NCBI GenBank assembly: GCA_030704615.1
Contig: CM060733.1
Span: 73,532,001-73,596,000, forward strand
Reading direction: 5' to 3'
Length of the DNA: 64,000 nucleotides
From: Takakia lepidozioides
Lineage: Eukaryota; Streptophyta; Takakiopsida; Takakiales; Takakiaceae
Shown: positions 55,352 through 64,000 of the stretch, one piece after another
Layout of the letters: every line of letters begins with the position of its first letter
Position numbering within the stretch: position 1 is the stretch's first letter
Notes under the pieces: generated by a model
What the model was told of the DNA's origin: nothing
What the model saw: the letters and a program-made list of their open reading frames with translations, nothing else
Database searches by the model: none
Translations under genes and position numbers: made by a program

Positions 55352-58300
55352 CTATTTGGGATTAGCAAACCTTTGTGAGCAAGCACCCTTCCAACGGTGA
55401 GAGTCTCGTGAAGGACTCTGAGTGCGAGCCCGAGTCCTGTCACTGGCTGACGGAGATGATTGAGCACTACCTGGAAATGTCAGTCCCTCCTTTGGCTGAT
55501 AACGAGGTAACCGCTTAGGCATAGGAGATCCCCGTCGTTTCTTCTCTGCCATCTGAAGTGCATAGTCCTCTGCCATGTCAAAAGAGTCCGCTGAAGAAAC
55601 AATAGTATCAGAATCCTCGTCTCCCCTCAGGTGTTTTAACGGCCGAACTTTAAGTGGAATCCTGTGTGGCATACAATGTTGTCCAAAAGTTTAAATTGTA
55701 CAACTTGTTGTAAGCACTGGCACGCAAAATTAGTGAACGTCCTAAACTCCTTATCTGTATAGGTAAGAGGTGTGCCAATGACTTGGGAACAGTGCAAGTA
55801 TTTCCATGCCTCATGTCCCTTAAAGAAAATATCCTCAGGGCCGAATTTCTGTGTTGTCAAATTGTTCCAAGCCGAATGAAACCATGAACGAAGTTGGGTA
55901 TCGTTCTGCATCATAACTTTTGCATCATATAGGTATATATGAGGTGGCACTGAAGGTAAGACCCAATGATCCCCACTGGAATAACTCAGAAATCGCGATT
56001 GCATCTTCTGCTGCTCAATGTGATATCGTGCCAGAAAACAAGCAGCATAGTATAATCCACAGCCCATGACAATACTTGATACCTCTTTGGTTTTGGTATA
56101 AATGTACCCATGTACAACTTGGAAGGCAATTAATTCCTTCAACATGGTACCTGCTTTAGACCAGTACCTCGCAAAGTGATGATCCTCAATGGGTCGATTG
56201 TTCGGAAGAACCTTAGTCCTAGTCGCCACTGGCAGCCAAATGCGCATGATCTGGTAGTAATGAGCCAACGACTGTGGCGGACTAAATTCCTTCCAAGCCA
56301 AATCCAACACAATGGGAATTTGGTTGAAGGGCATAATCATAGCCCGACTGTACTCTCGTGCAGCAGGAGTCTTAGGTGGGTTAAAAGCAGCATCCCCCCA
56401 TACCTCAGGCTGTGGTGTGGCTGTAGTAACAACAGGGTCAGCTACCTACACAGTCACTTGTTGTGGTATTGGGACCACTGGCCCTTCTACCACTGGCATC
56501 TCCTGCACCCCTTGCGAAGAAGACTGAAAAATTAGAGTTCTGGCATGTAAATAAGTAGCCATCAGCTGCTCCTCAGGTACAAAGACTCTCTTGTCAATAT
56601 TTGAACTCATGTCATCCACCTGAGTCTGCAAGCCTTCTACATCCTCCTGTAGCTCCGCTATCCTACTATAGACATTGTCTATAATAGTTGTGGCAATGTT
56701 CTGCACCTGCAGTCTGAGCTCATTCATCTCGCCCTGGGTGAGCTTCCGTGGTGCTTTGCCTTCCACTGGCCCTTGTGCTAACCAGACCTGCATAAGGTGG
56801 TTATCCACCAAGTCGTGTGTGGCACCCCTGAGAGTCTGCTCCTCTGTGAGCCTATACACATCTAACTGCTGCTGTAAAGCCTCCATGCGCTTCGCATGAG
56901 GTTCAACCAAACTCGCATAGGCAGCAGCCAGATTATTGGCTTCCTTCCAAGCCTTGTTAGCCACAGAGAGTTTATTTCTATTGACCATGACTATTTGTTG
57001 CAACTCCAGGATGTACCTCTCTTGGTTAGCCTCAACCTGTCTGTATTGCTTGAAAGTATTCTCATTGCGACAGATTGTATTCTTCATATCAACAATGAGT
57101 TTAGCCTGCTCGATTATCTCTGCCTCTGCCTTCATACATCTCTCCCCTTGTCTGTTAACTTCTAATGCAGTTTGCTCAAGAGTAGTTGTGAGTGTAGCAC
57201 ATTGTATGGTCATCCTCTCATGTACTGCCTGCAACTCCGTATGTAGTGCATTCACTTCTTGCAACTTGCCCTCATGCTTTACCTGCATTTGGTATAACTG
57301 TTGCTTATGTGCTTCATGCAACTAGTCCTGCTCGAGGCCGGCTTCAATCAGATGTCCCTTGGCCAACTGCAAAGCAGCCTTTGTGTCCTCTAACTCTTGT
57401 TGTAACTTGAGATTGACCTCCTCATCTACCTTGTTAGCACACTCAGTGGCAAGTCGAGCCTCAAACTCCTTCCTGAGTTCCTCCCTCAAAGCTGCCAATT
57501 GGGTAGATAGAACATGGGATTTCACATAAGTGCCCAACAAATTAAAGTGTTCTGCTTATGGAACTCATAAGCATGGCCTGCTGAGGATCATCATGGTGAG
57601 CTTGCTGCTGTTCTTCCTGATCCTCGACAGTGTGATGCCTCACCAACCATTCAGGCCATTGCCCCACCAGATTTTCTTCCTGAACCACCTCATCCGCCAC
57701 ATGTGCTGCAGTGTCTTGATATTCTACCCCTGGTACCTCCGTCACAGGTGTGGGTATTACATGCACAACAGGGTTTTCCCTGGACAACCGCTGCACCTCT
57801 AGAATCACTGATTCCCTTACCAAGCCAGAGTTTTCATAGAGAAGGTCACCCTTCTCAATTTCGGCCACAACCTACTCTGTAGTGGGAATGTCCAACCTTT
57901 CTCCTTCCAGAGCAATTGGGGGTGATGTCACAGCATGTACTAACTGTGGAACCTCTAAAACAACTTAGTAAATTGGTTGTGGTGGCTGTGGTATCGAAGT
58001 GACTTCCTCTTCCCTTTCCGAAGGCTGTGCTTCCAATAATAACAGCTCTCTGTGCTGTTGTGCCCCATCTTGCACAAGAGCTTAGGAAACATTATCGTGC
58101 GGTTTCCGTGAAGCCAGTGGATCTGCCACTACAATCATACCCCGCCTCTGTCTCTTAGATTGGTGTTGCCCTGCCACTCCACCCTCAGTGTGTGAAGAGC
58201 CCTGCTCTTCAATTGCAGTGGTTTCTGCCTCAAACACTCCCATCTCCTTACGTTCCCGAGTATCAAGTATGCAAGAATCAAGAATTATTTGGGCAATGAC

Positions 58301-59578
58301 TGGACCAGACACAATGATCGGAGACTTAGCAGCAGTGCCCCGTAACCTCTTCATCTCGTCCACCAGTCCATTGTACATTAACTCCGCCCAAGCGACATCC
58401 TCTCCCCTCAAAGCCTTCAGGATCTCCTCTGTGAATGACCTGCTCAAATACTGTTGGTTCTGTTTCATGGCAAACAGAACGTTCAATATTTGGCCAACTT
58501 CCCTAAGCCCTGGGTACTCGGCTTTGGTACAAGCGTAACCTTGAGTTTTAAAGAAACTCCCTTCTTGGAACAAATTCCCTATCTGTAATCTTGCCCTGTG
58601 CTCATCCACATCCACATGTCCTGATGGCAAATCAAACAATTGCTGCAGGTACTGGGGAGTAATTTCTATATCTACTCCCCTCACCTGAGTAACTCCCGTC
58701 CGAGGCTCAAAGTTCTGAAGAAATTGTATCATGAACTGCCGATGATGCAAGGACCAGTCCTTGCGTAACAGCCCCTCCAATCGCAACTCCCTTAGCAGCT
58801 GTACTGCCTGCGGTGCTGCAATTGTTTGCTTCTGCAGTATCGTGGTGCTCTTCACCCTGATATCCTCCATTCCCCTCACTCTCTTCATTCTAGACAAACA
58901 GAAAGGCTTTGTTTGAAACAGCTGAAGGAAAGCTTGCAGGGCACAGAGCATGAAGGTATGGTTGGCACAGAATGAAATAGGTAAGTGCGTGTAAGCCTGT
59001 GGGGCTTGCAAGTAACGAGTGAGAGAAAATATACTCTCAATGCGTCCGTCCTTGCGCCACTGCGTGAGAAGTAAAGCGAGTGTGTAATCGGTTACATCTG
59101 CCATAGCTACCAGGCTAGTGCTTTGATTGCCCCTTCCGTCGAGAGCTTGGCTATTCAGAGCCACTCCGACTCTTCTGCTCATAACACTTCCTATTTCTTG
59201 TTCTTGTTTCTTGGAGGGAACCACCTGCATGTAATTCTCCCTCCTGATTGGCTGTGGACTGCTTAGATAATTCCTTAATTCCACCCCCCTCCATGGACAT
59301 TTCCACTTGGAATGTCCAGTAGGATAGCACATGTGACATAGGTTTCCCTTTTTTGAACTCGAAAATAGTTCCGTTACCCTGGCACTGAATGCATTAATGG
59401 GCCCACAATTAGTATTAGTTGCTGTACCGAGTAGGTACTTTGACGGCCCAATTTGTCCTCTTGCATGATGAAACTCACTTTTGCAATCGATGCAGCGCGG
59501 TGTGCTTCGCCTTAGCCGCCACATGTCCGTTTCTAAACATGCCCCCGTCTTCCCCTCTCCGCGTGGCACATTCTCCAA
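55352..59578 (-). pseudogene. Long uncharacterised gypsy-associated ORF (copy 3), best preserved
   Basis: Order on the minus strand: a 498-codon frame (59,578-58,082) with a CCHC zinc knuckle CHMCYPTGHSKWKC at residues 81-94, then a globular region (MADVTDYTLALLLTQWRKDG; VDIEITPQYLQQLFDLPSG) that recalls plant-mobile-domain-like sequences of Tat elements; a variable acidic segment (57,868-57,542); a coiled coil of roughly 250 residues (57,540-56,600); the conserved C-terminal domain (56,340-55,636; LAHYYQIMRIWLPVATRTKV, GCGLYYAACFLARYHIEQ) and the RRGSPMPKRLPRYQP tail. Stops at 57,322-57,324 and 57,872-57,874 fall where copy 1 has CAG. A one-base insertion near 57,545 and a frame break near 55,650 also occur. 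Summing the parts gives roughly 1,300 residues. Function unknown; no membrane segment or catalytic motif is apparent. Confidence 0.75.
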
Positions 59579-59649
59579 GTTTGACTTCCAAACTTTTTCT
59601 TCACTTGATGGCCACTTTTCTAACGTTAATTCGCGTCCACCTGTTACTG

Positions 59650-60060
59650 ACCTTATGGACCGTGTAATCTATAGGGCTGTGTTGGGCTGTGATAGGTTGT
59701 GTCACACTGTGATGGGCTGTGATAGGTATGCGAACACCTGTAGCTCCCGCCCTGGTCATATATGCTCGGCTTAGCGACAAGTGCTCCATACTCCGTTGGT
59801 ATCACTGGCGCAACCCGTGACTGCTTTTGCGTTTCAACATGCAAATCGTGCTGCAATGGTTTGTCATGAATACCACTGTACCCCTTCAACTTATTGGCAT
59901 TGACTCTTCCCAACATCTCTTTGTTAATGGTTTGGTGTTGTTATCATACATCTTGTGTATGACATAAGGTCCCTTCCATGGTGATTTAAGCTTAGAAGCT
60001 TTAATCTTCCCCTTCTTCTGCAACCAGAGAACCAAATCTCCCGTCTTAAAAGTCTGTAGT
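59650..60060 (-). pseudogene. Gypsy integrase C-terminal fragment
   Basis: Reads TGDLVLWLQKKGKIKASKLK, then LGRVNANKLKGYSGIHDKPL, nearly identical to 24,520-24,780. It is followed by the shortened CACAGC repeat (59,680-59,735). The sequence stops abruptly at about 60,060, so the rest of pol is missing. Confidence 0.8.
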
Positions 60061-60364
60061 GTGAATGCAGGGGAGTGACATTACATTTTGTCTTACCGTT
60101 AAGACCCTGCATCACTACAACGGGAGTGCCCGTTGTACAACTGCAGGAGGGATATATCCCTGCATACAGGTAATTTCATGGGCATACTGTGCTTATGCTT
60201 TGCCAGGATAAAAATGGCTAAGTCATGACCATGCGTATATTCATCCGTAGGATGAACGTTTTCATCCCAGGTGTTTAACCTAGAAACGCGGGTTGAGGAA
60301 AACGAAGAGGAAGATGACGGGCAACTCTTAGCAGCTGCTGCGAGCAGTGGGGTTGTCAGGGCCG
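60061..60364. other. No gene; small inverted repeats next to a transposon end
   Basis: Contains ACAACGGGAGTGCCCGTTGT (60,118-60,137) and GGGATATATCCC (about 60,150). The last 8 bases before the transposon end are CAGGGCCG, the expected target duplication if the far end, outside the window, has the same. Confidence 0.4.
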
Positions 60365-60619
60365 GAGGTTTGCTATTTCATGAGCATGAGCGGCATGAGC
60401 GGCATGAGCGGCATGAGTAGAGTAGTAACACAATCGGTTTTCATGAGCAGAAGTACAAATTTTGAAAATAAAAAACAATAAAAAAAACAATAATTTAATG
60501 CAATGTGTCAGGAAAAACAAATATATTATTCGGCCCCTTGAAGGGAAAATTGCACTTTTGACAGTTGTGCTCATGATATTTCGTCTTCCGCTCATGCCAA
60601 TTCCCAGCGACATGTGCAA

Positions 60620-60985
60620 ATATGGCGCCGAATTTCGCGGTAATAAGGTCCGTAACCTGAAAAAACGGCGACGTATTTCGCGGCAATAGGTCTCTCTGGC
60701 GAAAAATGGTGCCGAATTCCGCGGCTATAGGTCCCCTCATGACAGGTAATTCGGCGCCATTTTTCCAGTGCATGTTCGGACTTAGCCAGTTTTCGGCCCA
60801 AAAAAGAGAAATTCGGCGCCATTTTTCCAGACACGGTACCAGTGCATGTTGGGACTTAGCCAGTTTTCGGCCCCAAAAAGAGAAATTCGGCGCCATTTTC
60901 CCAAACACAGGTACCAGTGCATGTTGGGACTTAGCGAGTTTTCGGCCCCAAAAAGAGAAATTCGGCGCCATTTTTCCAGAAATGG
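60620..60985. repeat. Palindrome array (type IV), subterminal, copy D
   Basis: Four units of AAATTCGGCGCCATTTTTCC with TGTTGGGACTTAGCCAGTTT and CGGCCCCAAAAAGAG. It is slightly better preserved than at 41.7-42.1 kb. Confidence 0.88.
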
Positions 60986-61134
60986 CCCCACAACTGCTTC
61001 TGTTGGATCTCAGTTTGAATGGAATATTGCCTCATTCCAGGAGTTTTGGGGTGCATTTCATTACACTGCAAAAAAAAAGTTGATACAGCAAAATGCATTT
61101 GAAAATATCCATATGGAGGATTCCCTTTGCCCCA

Positions 61135-64000
61135 TCAATGATTTCTGGAATCCCTAAGGAGGAGTTTGTGCAGCTCGTTCACGCTCAACGCCGGTGCATG
61201 AATAAAGTCATCAATAGTCACGTTCATCCTCAACCTCTTCAGGTAAATGTAATACAGATGCTTGCACGGATAATACTTCGAACCCTTCTTTGCTTCCATC
61301 AACGAGAAGTCCGTACAATTGCAAGTCGGCTCCACTCCAATCGTAATTGTGTAAACATCGTCGCGTACAGCCGAGCCGGCCGTTGCCATCCGATACACAC
61401 GCCCAAGGCCGGGTGGGGGTACGTCCACGGAGCTCTGAATAGTGCAAGCCATCCCAAGAGCATTGGCAATCCGAGTCTCATTCAACTTGTTGGGAGGGTG
61501 TCGTCTCTTCACTCTTCCGAATCGCATTGTGGGATGTGCAGAATTGTCCAATCCGTCTCTACTGGACCGAGCAGTCTGCAATGGCTGGGTCTGAGGAACC
61601 GGAAATGCGTGGGCCGGGATGTCTGTGCGTTGCACCATTCGAAATCCTGCTGCAGATAGAGCATCCGCCTCATTCTGAGAGAGGCTGCAACCCGGTGCAA
61701 CAGGCCAGACGCCCGGAGGCTCCGGCATTCCCTGAATCCCGTACTTGGGCTTGCCAAATACACAGGTCATTATGTCGTGCCTACAGAACCAAAATGTCTG
61801 CGTTGTGGCGTGAGCAAATGTGGGAGTCAAAAATCTGCCGCTGAAACAAGGTGCAGGTACAGCACCGTGTGGGTTCCTCCGAATCATCTCACCACAGCGT
61901 GCTCTCGTATCCACCCGGATGGCGCAACACTTCCCTCGAAATGCCGGCAATGTCCTCGCAATTCTCCACTGTGACTCCGACACTCTTGTCTCCACAATGG
62001 GAATGTTGTATTGCTTTACTACAGATGGCTCGTTATGTTGCCGGGGCACGCGCCCTGTGCTCAAAGGAGATGGCGATCTTGAACGTGCAGGACTTCCGGT
62101 GCTCGACGAGACCTCCTCGGACAACATCACCGGACCACGAGGGAGCGTGCGAATATTCTTGTCAGCTCGCCATGAATCCTCTTCTCCGCCAGGTGCCTCG
62201 TCAAGTCTTCGTCTCACTGGACGGGTATGAACATCTCCTTCCAAATGTTGGCCTCTTCGCAGCAATGGCGTGTCCCGAAGGCCCTCTCGCAAGGCCGCCG
62301 CCCACTTCCGAGGATTCTTCGATCTGGAGGCAGTCCGCATCAGCATTTCCTGCCTGTCCGGCCCCAAGCCCCACTGTTTCCCTTTCAAGAACTCGTTGTA
62401 CCTGCATTGCTGCATAATTGACCTCACAATGTCCTCCGTTGTGGCAGTGAGGATGTCCACCAGATGCGCCGCAGAGGAGGCACGCCAGGAAGAGTGCACT
62501 GATTCGGCCATGTTTGTCGTGGGCATGTCGGTGTCGGAGTCGAGACACATTTCCTGCACAAGCACATGTTCAGGTTACAAGCAAGTTACAAATATGGCCA
62601 AGAATAATATCCAACGGGACGCGAATTCGTGCAACTCACCTCCCGCATATAGTCGCCGAACTGAAGAAACGATAATGCCACCATGCTAGCCAACTGACCA
62701 TTGCTCCTTCGTCTGATTTCCTTACAGCACCTGACGATGTCCACCAAGCCCGTATGCATGCAAACTGTGTCTCTGCATCATCCAAGGTGGGAGCGCGCTT
62801 CCACGCAAGGCACATGGAACGGTGCTCCTCTCTGAAATCTGGCGCCACGAGCCTGGTTGTGTACTGCGAAAGGCTCTGCAGAAAATGGAACCCACAAGAT
62901 CTCTCCTTGCCTTCCATGGGAACATTGGGGTCTTGCCCGTACACCCTTCGGATGGCAGCCCAATTTGCTTGTGCGTTGTCCGCCATGAAACCACGGAAAT
63001 TCGGAGGGGGCAATCCCGCCTTGGCCATCTGTTCGTTTATTCCCTGCCAAAGAAGCATCTCCGATTGTGTGTCCTCTCCTTTCATCTCACAAATAGCAAT
63101 TGTCATTAGCATCCTGCAGTGGGTGTCGTAGACATGTGCACCCATTGTCACCCACTGGTGATTTGTAATTCGCTTGATATGGTCGAACATGACCCAACTG
63201 TTTGACAAGTTCCCACTCGTCATCCTGTCGACCAGTTCGACGCCACTGCCAGGTCCACACGTGGACATTTTGAATACGAAACAACGATCTGCCTCAGTCC
63301 CTTGTCCTGGAAACCTACTTCCATGAATGTAGTCATATCCACATCGTCGCTTCACCTCCAGAATGGAGTGCATATCCGAGCCACGCCCAATTTTCTGTTT
63401 GCATGAGACAATGTGGTTTCGGACATTCGGTGAACATACGTGGGACACCGACTCCAGCAATGCCTCCATTTCCTTCTCGTCGAGAGGAACTCTATCGGAG
63501 CCGTCTTCCGACATAATTCTGGCCAATGCCATCTTATGGGCGGCTTGGAGCTGTATCTGTTTGGGTTTGGCACCCGGTCTCAACTTAACCTCCTCCTGAA
63601 CGAGCTGCTCTGCTTCGTGGGCAGCCTCCCGCGAGTTCCCCCTCGCCAATTTGTGACAATGGGAACCAACGTGTATGCAAGCTCGGGTGAGGTCAGGGAA
63701 ACGGTGCAACACATAGAACTGCTTGGCATTACAAACAGACATGCAGTGTGGTGGTTCTTTGCAATGCGCACACTTAAATGTGGAGTTCGGAACCTTCTCC
63801 TGAGCTCGAAATGGTTGGTGAGCTGTGCCTGTCCAATCGGTCTCGTTCCTGTGACCTCTGGATTTAAAGTGGAAGCAAGTTGGGGAGAAACACCGCAACG
63901 CGCCCGCACAAACAACGTAGCGCACCCGCACACCATCTAGCATCTTCATGCTGGTGGTTTTGGTAACGCACCAAGGATGACCGTCATGTTTTCTATCCAT
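61135..64000 (-). CDS. SWIM-domain MULE-like transposase, copy D, near-intact, partial at the window edge
   Basis: Two exons: one from beyond the window to 62,640 (GTGAGT donor), and 62,553-61,135 (GTGCAG acceptor, TGA stop). The first shows the zinc-finger region (KCAHCKEPPHC; RACIHVGSHCHKLA), then DDE position 1 in MFDHIKRI (about 63,185) and position 2 in FMADNAQANWAAIRR (about 62,980) with CGFHFLQSL. The second has NMAESVHSSW (about 62,500; the presumed catalytic Glu), a disordered Ser/Arg-rich middle, and the SWIM finger CNCTDF ... YYPCKHLYYIYLKRL near 61,300. FAR1/FHY3 proteins share this zinc finger-MULE-SWIM order. The only defect seen is a one-base loss at about 62,664, 25 bases before the donor, which changes FLQF... 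to FFSS...; otherwise this is the best candidate for a source transposase. Confidence 0.88.

Larger units (their letters stand above)
60365..64000. mobile_element. Second copy of the large transposon (copy D), transposase end only, continues beyond the window
   Basis: Starts GAGGTTTGCTATTTC with CATGAGCGG repeats (inverted repeat to about 60,420). Then comes an A/T-rich block, palindrome array IV and the transposase gene, in the same order and orientation as 41,474 onward. The zinc-finger N-terminus and any ParB-methyltransferase gene would lie to the right of the window. Confidence 0.85.

Noticed and set aside
59419-59774. Plus-strand frames over 59.4-59.8 kb
   Set aside because: They are antisense to the zinc-knuckle ORF start and the integrase C-terminal fragment, whose protein similarity to the 24.5-25.4 kb copy fixes the minus strand as coding.
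61135-64000. Assignment of the transposase to the KDZ (Zisupton) superfamily because of the SWIM finger and 8-bp duplication
   Set aside because: The core motifs (MFDH, MADNAQANWAAIRR with CGFH, then NMAESVHSSW) and the FAR1-like zinc finger fit MULE better, and I see no KDZ-type D-x-N-F first motif. Kept only as an alternative to test.
1-64000. tRNA, rRNA or snRNA genes
   Set aside because: I looked for tRNA-like B boxes (GGTTCGAATCC type) and rRNA signature stretches and found none; the only tRNA-related sequence is the primer binding site at 30,081.

Overview
The window is a stretch of plant nuclear DNA made almost entirely of nested and decayed transposable elements. Evidence for a land plant: an LTR element primed by initiator-tRNA-Met (TGGTATCAGAGC), a Ty3 chromovirus, GT..AG introns with plant-like junctions, a FAR1-type zinc finger/MULE/SWIM transposase family, and many CAG-to-TAG nonsense changes, as expected from decay of CHG-methylated DNA. 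A seed-free plant (fern, lycophyte, bryophyte) is a guess; nothing here fixes the species.

Layout. 1-3.5 kb: palindrome-bearing non-coding DNA, exons of an FCP1-like HAD protein whose catalytic aspartate motif is lost, and a Ty3/gypsy scrap. 3.5-7.0 kb: a divergent SWIM/MULE transposase pseudogene (copy A). 7.4-22.4 kb: two rearranged copies of a large DNA transposon. 22.4-29.3 kb: a decayed Tat/Athila-like gypsy element (pol, then an unusual long ORF). 29.36-36.33 kb: a young, nearly intact chromovirus with ACATG target-site duplications, inserted into that gypsy element. 36.3-40.1 kb: gypsy LTR-like DNA, another copy of the long ORF and a minisatellite. 40.1-41.5 kb: non-coding host DNA. 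41,474-52,846: an end-to-end copy of the large DNA transposon, flanked by the 8-bp duplication TATGGGTG. 52.9-54.4 kb: host DNA with perfect short palindromes. 54.4-60.1 kb: an inverted gypsy fragment. 60,365-64,000: one end of another copy of the large transposon, leaving the window.

The main discovery candidate is that large transposon (about 11.4 kb). Its ends are short inverted repeats (GCTATTTCATGAGC core). It carries two divergently oriented genes. One is a transposase with a GCM1/WRKY-like zinc finger, a DDE core with a CxxH motif, and a SWIM finger. The other is a multi-exon gene of roughly 1,500 codons encoding a ParB/Srx-like domain (DGNHR motif) followed, in the same deduced reading frame, by a permuted (motif IV before motif I) N6/N4-type DNA methyltransferase domain. 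ParB-methylase fusions are otherwise a phage/bacterial mobile-element theme. The element is also packed with arrays of palindromes centred on ATTCGGCGCCGAAT: next to the transposase 3' end, in the shared promoter interval, and inside one intron of the ParB-methylase gene. They are natural candidates for binding or modification sites of its own proteins. All copies here carry lesions, but the lesions differ, so the ancestral gene is clearly readable.

Limits: splice sites, domain names and copy comparisons were made by eye. No database search, alignment or structure prediction was run.
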